Source: Thaumasiovibrio sp043421945 (GTDB lineage Bacteria > Pseudomonadota > Gammaproteobacteria > Enterobacterales > Vibrionaceae). From it: a stretch of DNA of 64,000 nucleotides. The stretch's first letter is position 1; each line of letters starts with the position of its first letter. The stretch lies in contig JBHOGO010000007.1 of NCBI GenBank assembly GCA_043421945.1, positions 31,335 to 95,334 on the forward strand, read 5' to 3'. This document shows positions 34,251-43,854 of the stretch, one piece after another. The position numbers and the translations under genes were made by a program. A model generated the notes under the pieces. The model saw only the letters and a list, made by a program, of their open reading frames with translations, had not been told where the DNA came from and ran no database searches.

Positions 34251-37247
34251 ATGGATAAGACCACCCCTAAGCTGGTGCACGAGGTTGTAGATAATTCAAA
34301 ACTTCGACGATTAAGAAAAAAGCTGGGCCTCAGTCAGGAGCAGCTGGCATCAGCTTTTGAAGAGATAGGTATACCTGTCTCTATAGCGACGATTAAACGG
34401 GCCGAAACAGGTAAAGCGGTTAGTTATCGTACAATAAAAAATATGGCAAAATACTACAAAGTAGAGCTTCGAGATTTAATGGTCGCCTCTGAAAGCTTAA
34501 GTAGTCACATCAATAAAACACCGACTTCTGAGTCAGAAATATCGGTAATAACATATAAAACATTACAAAGAACGAAAGATGTATCTGTTAGTGGATTAGG
34601 CCCGTTAACTAAAGTCATTGATTCAAGAGAAGAAACAAAAAAAGAAAATGCTAACTTACAAACCAAATTAGTTACAGTTGTCGCATTTCATTCATCAGAT
34701 AAAATACTGTCTTCATATTTTAACCATTATTTCTTTAAATTGAATGTGGTTGGTGAAGTTGAGGTTGAAAACTGCAAGTTTGCTCTTATAGACAACCCTA
34801 TAGGGGTAGAACCAAGTGTCTTTTTTTCAACGATTCATGATATATTTGAAGGAATAAAATCTCAATCTACCACTATTGCCTCTTTTATTATGTATGTCTC
34901 TATAGAAAAGGTAGTAATTACAAAGAATGATATTTCTTTAACAAAAGAACAATTATTGAAATGCATTACTAAAATTAGAAATATTCCTGCTAGAAGTTTG
35001 GTGATAAGCGAAATATTTAAGTTTGTTTACGGAATGGGGCACAAGTACAGAGGTTTAGATGATAATGATTATGAACTTTTGAACTTTAGTTCTGTTGACC
35101 ATCATAACTTAAAACCGTTGATTGGGCGTGATACTGAATTGACGTCAATAAAAAATCAAATTGATCACTCCATAGTGAAAAACTGTTATCGCTCAATCTT
35201 CTTGCATGGTGAACGAAGTCTAGGAAAGACTCGTTTATTGTATGAGGTAAAGAACTTTTGCGACATCAATGGTATTCATACTAGGTATTTCGATTTGCAC
35301 AGCACTGACATAGACTGGTGGGAACTGGTGAAGGGACTGTTGCAGGCAAGAGATGGAATACAAGGACCTAAAGTTCACGCCCCTTATGTCATGTTAGTTG
35401 ATAACGTTCATGAAAGTAATGATGAGACATTGTCGAGGCTTAATCATATCAGTAGTATGGCTGAAAACTTACCTATTTGTACTGTATTTTCATCTGAAGT
35501 CTCGAAAAAAGTGCTGAGTGCTAATAATTATTTAGCGACTGATGAAACGATCCATTTGGCACCACTTACTCTGAAAAGCTATTATCAATTAAGTGTATTT
35601 GACACACTTGATAAGCATAGTATTCATCAATTATATGACTTAACACAAGGTCTTCCATTTTTCTTATGGTCAAAATTGCTTGATGCTGAAAAGACAGTGC
35701 CAGATGCAGCACAGTTAGCTGTTCAAAATAATCTTAACAGTATGTCTATTTTTACAAAGAAAGCAGCTTATTATTTATCAATAAGTGATCGACCATTAAC
35801 AGTTAATACTTTGTCTAAGTTAAATAATATAAAAATGCTGGAGAGTGACTTTTACAATACTACAATTTTCTCCATCACGAAAGAGAAGGAAATCACACTA
35901 ACTAACCGTATAGTTCGTTATGCGATTATAAACTATATAATCCCTACAGAAAGGAGGGGCTTATATATAAAGCTTGCAGATGTAATTGAGAGTGAAATAA
36001 GTGATTTTTCATATGAAGATTGTGGTTGGTTAGCGAAATTGAATGCCTCAGCGGGAAATAAACTAAAGTCTGCTTCCTTTGTTTTTGAACAAGCAAAAAT
36101 TTTACTAAAGGAAGGTGTGTTTTCAAAAGTAGAAATTAAAATATCTAATGCCCGAGATTTAGTTAAACAGGTGTATGAGAACCGTGAAGAGTTATCCATA
36201 GATATCATCAATGACGCAAGAGTACTAGATATCAATATGTTACTTACTTTAGGTCATTCCAAACAAATGAATTTAGGTTGGAGTTGTGAGGATGTAGTTA
36301 ATATCAACAAAGATGTTGTGAAAAAATGCGGTGATAATAAGTTGCATTACAAACAGAAAAGTGAAGCATTGCTCTCTCTTTGGGCATACAAACTTTCAAG
36401 ATCAAATCTGCAAATGGCACTTTCTTATGCTCAGGAATTAAATGTATTAGCCGATGAAATCGGTGGCAAAGATGAAAAGGTAAGGGCTTTAGTTGCACTC
36501 AGTAATACTGGATTTTGGTGTGGTAACCATGCTCAAGCATATGAATTCTCAAATGAGGCCATTCTGTTAACGGAGCAATGTGATGTAACAATAAGTACAG
36601 AGAGGGTGATGTGCAAAATGTTCAAATTACAGTCACTAACGATGCTCAACTCTCCAGAGCTAGAGCTAGAGCTAGAGCTAGAAGTACAGAGTACAATTGA
36701 AAATACCAAAATTGAAGATTCATCCTTCAATCTGGCGATACTGTATCAATCACTGGCATGGCATTATTGGCATGTTAGAGATGTGGCGAATACAAAGAAA
36801 TATGCACTTTTGTTGGAGGCGATATCTGAGGAGCGCTCTTATCCTTTCTACATTGGTATATCGAAGATTTTTTTGGGTTGGGCTAATTATCAACTAACAA
36901 GAGATAAAGCGTGTATTGATCATATTGTGGATGCACACCAACGATGGTTAGCAGACAAAGGGGGGGCTTTAACGGATACACTTTATGCGACAATTCTTGG
37001 GGGTACACTCATCGCAAGCCGTCAATATACACTCGCTTACTCAGTCGTTAGTGATGCCATCGAAAAAGCAAAACTGACGAATGCAATGTGCTACATCTCT
37101 GAGCTATATGTACTTCGTTCATACTGCTCTATTATTGATGAACATAATGATTTAGAGCAGATAGTCACAGACAAGAATTGTTCTCCACTGCAGCGTGATT
37201 TAATTCAAAAATATCAGAAGGAGACAGCGGAGAAGCAACATCATTGA
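34251..37247 (+). CDS. Large HTH/P-loop/helical-repeat regulator next to the Tad pilus locus
   Basis: 998 aa. Residues about 15-75 are an XRE-type HTH (LRRLRKKLGLSQEQLASAF, IATIKRAETGKAVSYRTIK). Residues about 135-290 may be a worn class III cyclase-like domain: KLVTVVAFHSSD, then PARSLVISEIFKFVYG before GRDTELTSIKNQ, the order seen in cyclase-STAND proteins. A degenerate Walker A, HGERSLGKTR, lies near 318-327, with YVMLVDNVHE as Walker B. The last 400 or so residues are helical and look like TPR-type repeats. The gene is AT-rich and precedes the tad operon by 746 bp; control of the pilus is inferred. The cyclase match is inference. Confidence 0.75.
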   Translation: MDKTTPKLVHEVVDNSKLRRLRKKLGLSQEQLASAFEEIGIPVSIATIKRAETGKAVSYRTIKNMAKYYKVELRDLMVASESLSSHINKTPTSESEISVITYKTLQRTKDVSVSGLGPLTKVIDSREETKKENANLQTKLVTVVAFHSSDKILSSYFNHYFFKLNVVGEVEVENCKFALIDNPIGVEPSVFFSTIHDIFEGIKSQSTTIASFIMYVSIEKVVITKNDISLTKEQLLKCITKIRNIPARSLVISEIFKFVYGMGHKYRGLDDNDYELLNFSSVDHHNLKPLIGRDTELTSIKNQIDHSIVKNCYRSIFLHGERSLGKTRLLYEVKNFCDINGIHTRYFDLHSTDIDWWELVKGLLQARDGIQGPKVHAPYVMLVDNVHESNDETLSRLNHISSMAENLPICTVFSSEVSKKVLSANNYLATDETIHLAPLTLKSYYQLSVFDTLDKHSIHQLYDLTQGLPFFLWSKLLDAEKTVPDAAQLAVQNNLNSMSIFTKKAAYYLSISDRPLTVNTLSKLNNIKMLESDFYNTTIFSITKEKEITLTNRIVRYAIINYIIPTERRGLYIKLADVIESEISDFSYEDCGWLAKLNASAGNKLKSASFVFEQAKILLKEGVFSKVEIKISNARDLVKQVYENREELSIDIINDARVLDINMLLTLGHSKQMNLGWSCEDVVNINKDVVKKCGDNKLHYKQKSEALLSLWAYKLSRSNLQMALSYAQELNVLADEIGGKDEKVRALVALSNTGFWCGNHAQAYEFSNEAILLTEQCDVTISTERVMCKMFKLQSLTMLNSPELELELELEVQSTIENTKIEDSSFNLAILYQSLAWHYWHVRDVANTKKYALLLEAISEERSYPFYIGISKIFLGWANYQLTRDKACIDHIVDAHQRWLADKGGALTDTLYATILGGTLIASRQYTLAYSVVSDAIEKAKLTNAMCYISELYVLRSYCSIIDEHNDLEQIVTDKNCSPLQRDLIQKYQKETAEKQHH
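36657..36680 (+). repeat. GAGCTA x4 hexanucleotide repeat in the regulator gene
   Basis: Four exact GAGCTA units in frame encode alternating Glu-Leu in the helical C-terminal part of the protein. Change of copy number by slippage would lengthen or shorten the protein by two residues without shifting the frame. Confidence 0.9.
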
Positions 37248-37993
37248 AATCGATGGCTTTCTTCATAATAGGTTTTATTGATTTGAAGGGCAGGCCATCG
37301 GAAGAGGCAACTCTGAAAATTACAGAATAAGCCTTAAGATTTAGCCTGTGAATGGATGAAATAACCTGAATCAAATATATGAGTAAAGCATATGAGTCAA
37401 TGCATCTGAATAAAACGACCAAAATCAAAGTTATACTCATGAAAAAGTTCTTATAAGTTAAGTCAAACCTGAATAAATAACCGTATTATCAGCAGTTTAG
37501 ATTTAATGCTCCACCTACCTATCGAACAAAGATCGACTAAGTCACTTTGACTTAATTATCAATAGTGTACTCTTGAAAATATTTTCTATAATATAAGCCT
37601 ATCACTAGTGGTTAAATGTAATCTTGTTGATAAAAACACAGGCAGTTAGCATTTTTTCTACCTAATATATTCATATCGATACTGATTGATACAGGGAAGA
37701 CTTATTAATGTAGGTAAGAGGACTGGTATCAATGATACTTTTGTATAAAGGTTGATCAGTTCCGAATAGTGTCAGTTCAGTATCAGATGTTTTTAGTATC
37801 TCGGTATCAATGCAATAATAAATTTTAAATAGTATCTATGATGCTATCCATTTTGTTTGAGCGTCATTGTTTTACTAATTGATTCTGAATTGATGCTGCA
37901 TGAATAAAGATGTAAAGATATATTAATGGGATGGTCTTTCACTACTGATAGGTCATATTATTGTAGTGGTTTTTTCTTAAATTGAGGTGTGAA
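37248..37993. other. 746-bp non-coding region between regulator and flp
   Basis: AT-rich. No gene is credible. The downstream third carries the GATAC/GTATC cluster. Its length is unusual for this compact locus, and it is expected to hold the promoter of the tad operon. Confidence 0.6.
37678..37836. promoter_or_regulatory. Cluster of eight GATAC/GTATC pentamers upstream of flp
   Basis: The pentamer occurs at 37678, 37688 and 37734 as GATAC, and at 37726, 37780, 37796, 37804 and 37832 as GTATC (its reverse complement). One pair forms GTATCAATGATAC, an inverted repeat with a three-base spacer. Eight copies in 160 bp are far above chance; none was found in the neighbouring 430 bp. It looks like a multi-site binding region for a regulator, possibly the HTH protein encoded upstream. 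Confidence 0.6.
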
Positions 37994-38227
37994 ATGAAAA
38001 ATCTAATTTTGAGATCGTCTGTTTCAGTTCAAAATTTCATTCATGATACAAAAGGAATGATTAAAGATGAGCGTGGTGTAACAGCGGTTGAATATGCGAT
38101 CATTGCGGTAGCGATGTCCACTATTGTATTAGCTGTTTTTAATTCATCATTACAAGCAGCATTACAAACTGCTATAACAAAGATAACTTCGAATATTACT
38201 TCAGCAGGGACGCCACCAACGCCATAA
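37994..38227 (+). CDS. flp: Flp/Fap-type pilin
   Basis: 77 aa major subunit of the tight-adherence pilus. The prepilin motif is ERGVTAVEYAIIAVAMST: cleavage after the Gly leaves a hydrophobic helix with Glu at position 5 and Tyr after it, as in Flp. The leader before the cleavage site is about 34 residues, long for a Flp. ATG 37994 follows GAGGTGTGAA. It is the first gene of the tad operon. Confidence 0.95.
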   Translation: MKNLILRSSVSVQNFIHDTKGMIKDERGVTAVEYAIIAVAMSTIVLAVFNSSLQAALQTAITKITSNITSAGTPPTP

Positions 38228-38265
38228 TTAAATATGGTTTAGTATGATTGCATTAGGAACTTAGT

Positions 38266-38676
38266 ATGATGTCTATACTTGCTGTTATTCTGATATTAGT
38301 TTCCTGTGGAGACTTGTTAAATCGTCGGGTCCCAAATGCAGTCCTTTACGTCTTGCTCACCTACCTCTGCTTTATGTTTAAATCAGTGAGCATACAGAAT
38401 GTAGCCCTATTAGTTGTCTTCTTTTTTTTGAGTGTGGTTTTTCACAAAAGAGGATTTTTTGGGGGAGGGGATATTAAATTACTATTAATATTCATTTTGT
38501 TTATTGATATTAAACTTATCCCCTTGTTTATTCTTGCGACCTGTCTTGTTGGTGGTTTAGTGGCATTTGCTTGCTATGTAGATTCAAAATGCAGGAAGCA
38601 TGGTGACATTCAGTCCATTCCTTATGCCATTCCTATCTGTTTTGTGGGTTTTTTTGGTGTCTTAGCATCCATGTAA
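38266..38676 (+). CDS. tadV: Prepilin peptidase TadV/CpaA
   Basis: 136-residue membrane aspartyl protease. The two active aspartates are in CGDLLNRRVPN near the N-terminus and in FFGGGDIKLLLIF. Short (no methyltransferase domain), as in Tad systems. It matures Flp and the pseudopilins TadE/TadF. Starts at ATG 38266 or 38269. Confidence 0.9.
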   Translation: MMSILAVILILVSCGDLLNRRVPNAVLYVLLTYLCFMFKSVSIQNVALLVVFFFLSVVFHKRGFFGGGDIKLLLIFILFIDIKLIPLFILATCLVGGLVAFACYVDSKCRKHGDIQSIPYAIPICFVGFFGVLASM

Positions 38677-38691
38677 ATGGAGTAACAAATA

Positions 38692-39501
38692 ATGAAGTCT
38701 AAATTTCTTGTGTTGCTATCTATTGTACTTGTCGGTGTTGGTGCATATGGTTTGTCAGGCTTTATGGAAACCAATCAATCTGAGCAGGTAACCGTAACGA
38801 CTCAACCTTTTGATGAGCCAACACTCGTTAAGCTGTGGTACATGAAAGAGACCGCTACCATTGGTCAAATCGTCACGAGAGACCAATTGGCACTAAAAAG
38901 AGTCGATGAAAGCGAAGCGAATTATTTTGGCTTTGATGCCGACGTCTCGTTAGAGATAGTCCCCGGTATGATTGCCGCGAATGACCTCCTAGAGGGGGCT
39001 TATGTCACTCAAGACCATTTTATCGCCCCTGATGAAGACGGTTATGTCGATCTCACTATTCGAGATGGTTTTGTCCCATTCCCCATTAATGTTAAACCGG
39101 ATGAGATCATCGGCGGGATCATTAGTCACGGTAGCGATGTTGATATTGTTGCTATTTCTTCAACGCAAAGTAATTTGGCACGATCTGACGATGTAGGTAG
39201 TGATAAAACACTAGAGATACGGCCGATTTTAAATTCCATTCCCGTACTGCAAGTTATAGAAAAAGAAGTCAAATCAGGCAGTGGAACAAATACAAAAACA
39301 GATACAAAAGTGAGCTTAATCCTTGAATTGAGTCGTAAAGAAGTCGCTACCTTAACAATAGCGAAAAAATTGGCATTTTTAGAAGTCCATAAATCATTAG
39401 GAGAGGACGGAATCGATGAGCTTAATGCTAACTCGGGTGATGTTTTGCCAAATTATCGAGCTGTGACTGAATTCCGAGCAGACTACTCAGTGATTAAATA
39501 G
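38692..39501 (+). CDS. rcpC: Pilus assembly protein RcpC/CpaB
   Basis: 269 aa. An N-terminal hydrophobic segment (FLVLLSIVLVGVGAYGLS) anchors it in the inner membrane; then a SAF-like domain (LKRVDESEANYFGFDADVS, IVPGMIAANDLLEGAYVTQD) typical of CpaB, and a domain ending KVSLILELSRKEVATLTIAKK. In the periplasm it is thought to join the secretin to the inner-membrane platform. Nine bases separate it from rcpA. Confidence 0.9.
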   Translation: MKSKFLVLLSIVLVGVGAYGLSGFMETNQSEQVTVTTQPFDEPTLVKLWYMKETATIGQIVTRDQLALKRVDESEANYFGFDADVSLEIVPGMIAANDLLEGAYVTQDHFIAPDEDGYVDLTIRDGFVPFPINVKPDEIIGGIISHGSDVDIVAISSTQSNLARSDDVGSDKTLEIRPILNSIPVLQVIEKEVKSGSGTNTKTDTKVSLILELSRKEVATLTIAKKLAFLEVHKSLGEDGIDELNANSGDVLPNYRAVTEFRADYSVIK

Positions 39502-39509
39502 GGAGAGTT

Positions 39510-40844
39510 ATGATGTCGTTTTTTCGTATGTTGAGTTTAATCCTCTTACTTTCGTATTCGCCGTTTAATTACGCGATGCGAATGCTGAATGTGAGTGAAG
39601 GTGAGGCATACCCACTCAACTTTGAACAAAATATTGGCACAGTGTTTTTATCTGACCCACGGATTGCAGACTACCAAGTCGTTGATAGCAATAAAGTTGT
39701 TGTGTTCGGTAAAGTAACCGGCACATCAGCATTAATTATTTATGACGAGAAAGGTGGGGCATTACTCTCTCGAAAAATTAGAGTGAACCGCAGTTTAGAA
39801 AACGTACAACAGCAAGTGCAGCTGCATTTCCCTGAAGCGAATGTGAAGGTCTCTAATATCGGTGAACAAGTGGTATTGTCCGGCTTTGTTTCAACTGACC
39901 AAGAGAAAGAGAGCATCTACCACATGGTCGGGGAGTTACTTGCGAAAAGTAGCAAAGTGTCAACACAAGAGTGGAAAACTACCGATGAAACCGGGGGAGA
40001 AGTTACTTTTGAGTTTGACTTTATGACTAAGCGAGAATATTCCGGCCTCGTTAACCATATAGAAGTCGCCATAACCAAGCAAGTCAATGTGAAACTAACC
40101 GTCGCGGAAGTTACTCACTCTTTCTTAGAAGAATTTGGGATTCAGTTAGGGTCAAGTGGTCGTGGTACTGGTGTCTTTGTTGACCAATTGACGAGTTTTA
40201 GTGCTAGCGACATTGTCTCTGTGATTACCGCTGTGGGCGATGATACTGTCGGTCAGGTTTTGGCAGAGCCGAACCTTTCGGTTATTAGTGGCGAGTCAGC
40301 CAGCTTTTTAGTGGGGGGTGAGTTACCTGTCGTCACCATTGTTGATGGTGGTACAAACGTTGAATATAAAGACTTCGGCATCAAACTTGATGTTGCCGCC
40401 AAAGTTCTCCGTGATGACAAAATTAAATTAGCATTAATGCCCGAGGTGAGCGCACTAGACACACAATATGCTAATGAAACGTACAACTTACCGTCACTAA
40501 AAACAAGACGTGCACGAACAACCATTGAACTGGCAGACGGTCAAAGCTTTATGCTCGGTGGCTTGCTAAACACAGAAGAGAGGGAAGTATTACGACGAAT
40601 CCCGTTTGTCGGTGACATCCCTGTATTAGGGGCAATCTTTCGCCATACATTAACTGAGCGTGTGAAAACTGAGCTGGTGATTGTTGCCACGGTGAATCTT
40701 ATCCAGCCTGTCGAAATGACAGAAGTTCAATTACCTTCAATGTCGCGTACTTCAACACTGCACCGCTTCTTTGGCGTAGAACCAAAACAAGTAGAGCTGC
40801 CTTGGGTCGATACAATGTTGTCAGAAGGAGGGTTCAAGTTATGA
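39510..40844 (+). CDS. rcpA: Secretin RcpA/CpaC of the Tad pilus
   Basis: 444 aa outer-membrane secretin. Signal peptide about 1-22. An N-terminal pilus-assembly domain (GEAYPLNFEQNIGTVFLSDP, RIADYQVVDS) and a BON-like part lead into the secretin domain with VLAEPNLSVISGESASFLVGG and GQSFMLGGLLNTEERE, ending IPVLGAIFRHTLTERVKTEL. It forms the channel through which the Flp fibre leaves. The stop overlaps the rcpB start by four bases. Confidence 0.95.
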   Translation: MMSFFRMLSLILLLSYSPFNYAMRMLNVSEGEAYPLNFEQNIGTVFLSDPRIADYQVVDSNKVVVFGKVTGTSALIIYDEKGGALLSRKIRVNRSLENVQQQVQLHFPEANVKVSNIGEQVVLSGFVSTDQEKESIYHMVGELLAKSSKVSTQEWKTTDETGGEVTFEFDFMTKREYSGLVNHIEVAITKQVNVKLTVAEVTHSFLEEFGIQLGSSGRGTGVFVDQLTSFSASDIVSVITAVGDDTVGQVLAEPNLSVISGESASFLVGGELPVVTIVDGGTNVEYKDFGIKLDVAAKVLRDDKIKLALMPEVSALDTQYANETYNLPSLKTRRARTTIELADGQSFMLGGLLNTEEREVLRRIPFVGDIPVLGAIFRHTLTERVKTELVIVATVNLIQPVEMTEVQLPSMSRTSTLHRFFGVEPKQVELPWVDTMLSEGGFKL

Positions 40845-41332
40845 AATTATGCAAAAGTGTATTGTTGGCAGCCTCGGTATTCTTGGTTGGTTGTGTAACA
40901 GGCTACAACGTAGGACCTGATATCACTTTGGTGCCTGTTTCGTATCAGATGTCACTTTTAATAGAGGACAGTAAGGCAGCAGAGAACCGATTAGATAAAT
41001 TTGTGGATGCGCACTGGAATATCATTGCTAATCGATCGGCAATTATTTATTGGCAAACGGATAAAGGAAAAAAATTAGCAAATTCCTATGCAGGGAAAAT
41101 GAAGCTGCGAGGGCTTTCATCCGATCAAATCAGTGTTTACCCTTCCGACATTCCACTCAGTGCTGGTGCGGATTTGCAGATTATCACCATCGCCTATGAA
41201 GCGATAACACCCATCTGCAAACCAGCAACAGTTGGGAAATACCATGAAGATAATATTATTGGCTGCTATGCCGATAGTTTGCGTTGGAAATCAATGATTA
41301 GCCCAGAAAAGACAGTGGTCGTTAACGAGTAG
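40841..41332 (+). CDS. rcpB: Pilus assembly lipoprotein RcpB/CpaD-like
   Basis: 163 aa. The lipobox is VFLVGC at residues about 13-18, so an outer-membrane lipoprotein is expected. The remainder contains CKPATVGKYHEDNIIGCYAD, a region equivalent to the conserved C-terminal segment of RcpB. Its position between rcpA and tadZ fits the order known from Vibrio and Aggregatibacter. It probably stabilises or targets the secretin. Start at 40841 by overlap (ATGA) with rcpA. Confidence 0.8.
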   Translation: MKLCKSVLLAASVFLVGCVTGYNVGPDITLVPVSYQMSLLIEDSKAAENRLDKFVDAHWNIIANRSAIIYWQTDKGKKLANSYAGKMKLRGLSSDQISVYPSDIPLSAGADLQIITIAYEAITPICKPATVGKYHEDNIIGCYADSLRWKSMISPEKTVVVNE

Positions 41333-41341
41333 GGGCAAGCT

Positions 41342-42562
41342 ATGTTTGATCTAGTCGAAAGTATAAATAAAGAACCTACAAGCAGTAACAAACAAGAAGT
41401 CGTTATTGCCGGATTTTTTTCCAGTAAAGAGTGTCGTGATTTTGTCGACGAGGCTTTTCGCTTTGAGGGGCTTCAGCTCCATGTTTCAGGATCGCTGACA
41501 GGATCCGCGATTGATAAAGCGAAAACTAAACATGAATTAAAGTTCATCATATTGGATCTCACTACGGCTTCTGATGTGGTTAAAGAAGCGAAAGCATACA
41601 GCGCTATTTTACCAACGGACGCTAGAGTGCTTGTTATTGGCAAAGAAGATGCGATCACAACCATTCGTAACTTACGCGATATTGGGTTTCATTATCTCCT
41701 GTGGCCTGTCGCGAAAGAAGACTTTTTAAGTTATATCTACACCGTTAATAATGATAAACGGGATGTCTACATCGGTATCCCTACCAGGAAAGCCAAAAAG
41801 ATTCGCGTGATGGGGACCAAAGGCGGGGTAGGGACAACATTAATTGCGTCTGAAATAGCAAAGCTATTGTCAAAGAAACACCTATCGAATTGCATCATGG
41901 TCGACCATAACTATTGGGGTGGAAACCTCGATATAATGATGGGCTTGAATGAGTTGCCTAAACGGAATATTTCCTTGTCGACGTTTGGGACCAGTATCGA
42001 TGAGGCGTCTGCACACAGTATGTTGAAGAAAGAGGGCTCTGCATTATCCATTCTTTCGTTAACATCCTCATCCACTGAGCGTGCGCTGGGTGATATGAAT
42101 GATTACACCAATGCCGTCGTCGATCAGTTGGCTTATAGCACTAACTTTATTATTGAAGATTATCCTGTTTCTGTTGGTTTTCACAATACTCATCTGACTG
42201 ATGAGGTTAGCTGCGTGGTTATGGTCATTGTACCTACGGTATCATCACTCCGCGATGCAGGGCGACTTAAGCATTTACTCCTAGAAAGCGCTGATGACGA
42301 AACTCTGCGAATTGTTGTCGTACTCAATTATGTAATGCCTGCCAAATACGCAACAGTATCTAAGCAAGAAGTTGAAGATTATCTTAAGCAGGATATTGAT
42401 GCCGTTATTCCATATACAAAAAATATCAATCAGTTAGTGCTTTCTAAGAATGATAAAAAATTATTTAAGACCGCATTTGGGAAATCTTTGAACCAACTTT
42501 CCTCCGTTATTCTGGGAGCTAAGGCGAAGAAATCTAAGCTCTTCAGTATGTTTGGGAGATAA
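41342..42562 (+). CDS. tadZ: TadZ/CpaE localisation ATPase
   Basis: 406 aa. An N-terminal receiver-like domain (about 1-145, without a clear phosphate-accepting Asp pocket) precedes a MinD/ParA-like domain that starts KIRVMGTKGGVGTTLIASEI, a deviant Walker A KGGVGTT. TadZ places the pilus machine at the pole or on a focus. A 3-bp gap separates it from tadA. Confidence 0.92.
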   Translation: MFDLVESINKEPTSSNKQEVVIAGFFSSKECRDFVDEAFRFEGLQLHVSGSLTGSAIDKAKTKHELKFIILDLTTASDVVKEAKAYSAILPTDARVLVIGKEDAITTIRNLRDIGFHYLLWPVAKEDFLSYIYTVNNDKRDVYIGIPTRKAKKIRVMGTKGGVGTTLIASEIAKLLSKKHLSNCIMVDHNYWGGNLDIMMGLNELPKRNISLSTFGTSIDEASAHSMLKKEGSALSILSLTSSSTERALGDMNDYTNAVVDQLAYSTNFIIEDYPVSVGFHNTHLTDEVSCVVMVIVPTVSSLRDAGRLKHLLLESADDETLRIVVVLNYVMPAKYATVSKQEVEDYLKQDIDAVIPYTKNINQLVLSKNDKKLFKTAFGKSLNQLSSVILGAKAKKSKLFSMFGR

Positions 42563-42564
42563 TC

Positions 42565-43854
42565 ATGGTTGAAACTAAATCAATTTATATTTCTATCCGT
42601 AAACAGATATTTGACGCCTTAGAGTCAGACGCGATGGATAAATTAACTCGCGATGAACTTTCCAGTCAAATATCACACGCAATTGACTTGATTATTGCTA
42701 GAGAGCAGTGGTCGATTCCGTCAGTGATACGGCATGATTTTGTGAAAAGCTTAGGTGATGAGATATTTGGTTTGGGTCCATTGCAAGATTTAATGGATGA
42801 TGAAACTGTCACCGATATCATGGTTAATGGCTATCGCGATATCTTTATAGAAAGGCGAGGGTTAATTGAAAAAGCAGGCATTGAATTTGTCGATGAAGTG
42901 CAGTTACTCAATATAGCAAAGCGAATTGCAGGGAGAGTAGGGCGTCGAGTGGATGATTCACAGCCAATGTGCGATGCAAGATTAGCAGATGGAAGCCGAG
43001 TCAATATTATCATTCCGCCGTTGTCTATTGATGGAACTGCTATCTCTATCAGAAAATTCAAGAAAGACCGCTTTGGCTTACAAAAATATTGTGAATATGG
43101 CTCAATGAGTACTGAAATGGCCAAGGTACTCTCTATTGCTGCGCGTTGTCGTCTTAATATATTAATTTCTGGTGGTACTGGTTCAGGAAAGACAACGCTA
43201 CTAAATGCGCTGTCGAATTTCATCTCGGAAAAAGAACGAATTGTGACTATCGAGGATGCTGCGGAGTTGCAATTGCAGCAACCGCATGTTGTTCGCTTAG
43301 AAACCCGCCCCCCTAGTGTTGAAAATACAGGCACCGTTGGTGCAAGAGAGCTTGTTATTAATGCGTTACGTATGCGCCCTGATCGCATCATTGTTGGTGA
43401 GTGTCGAGGAGGGGAAGCATTCGAAATGCTTCAAGCAATGAATACGGGGCATGATGGTTCAATGTCAACGTTACATGCTAATACACCAAGAGATGCTATT
43501 GCTCGTGTTGAGTCTATGGTCATGATGGCGACCAATAATCTTCCATTGGATGCAATACGACGTACGATAGTGAGTGCCGTCGATATCATTGTACAGGTCA
43601 GTCGTTTACATGACGGTAGTCGAAAAGTCATGAATATTACTGAAGTTGTTGGCATTGAAGGTGACAGTGTTGTCTTGGAAGAGATTTTCCGTTTTACTCC
43701 CACGCATAGCGATGAGTCACAAGTGAGAATTGCGGGTGACTTTGTCACTCACGGGTTAATGAAACGATCTGTACTCGTGGAAAAAGCATCGTTTTTTGGT
43801 TTGAAAAATGAGCTAATGAACGCATTGAATACCAATGTCGAGGCGGTCGTATGA
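42565..43854 (+). CDS. tadA: Tad pilus secretion ATPase TadA/CpaF
   Basis: 429 aa. Walker A GGTGSGKTTLLNAL near 205, Asp box IVTIEDAAELQL, Walker B RPDRIIVGECRGGEA and the His box MNTGHDGSMSTLHANTPRD are intact. The N-terminal domain VTDIMVNGYRDIFIERRG is typical of CpaF. It powers both extension and, in some species, retraction of Flp pili. Its stop overlaps tadB by four bases. Confidence 0.97.
   Translation: MVETKSIYISIRKQIFDALESDAMDKLTRDELSSQISHAIDLIIAREQWSIPSVIRHDFVKSLGDEIFGLGPLQDLMDDETVTDIMVNGYRDIFIERRGLIEKAGIEFVDEVQLLNIAKRIAGRVGRRVDDSQPMCDARLADGSRVNIIIPPLSIDGTAISIRKFKKDRFGLQKYCEYGSMSTEMAKVLSIAARCRLNILISGGTGSGKTTLLNALSNFISEKERIVTIEDAAELQLQQPHVVRLETRPPSVENTGTVGARELVINALRMRPDRIIVGECRGGEAFEMLQAMNTGHDGSMSTLHANTPRDAIARVESMVMMATNNLPLDAIRRTIVSAVDIIVQVSRLHDGSRKVMNITEVVGIEGDSVVLEEIFRFTPTHSDESQVRIAGDFVTHGLMKRSVLVEKASFFGLKNELMNALNTNVEAVV

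Noticed and set aside
41342..41790. TadZ N-terminal region as an active response regulator receiver
   Set aside because: The fold is receiver-like, but a clear phosphate-acceptor pocket of acidic residues is not seen; TadZ proteins normally have an inactive receiver.
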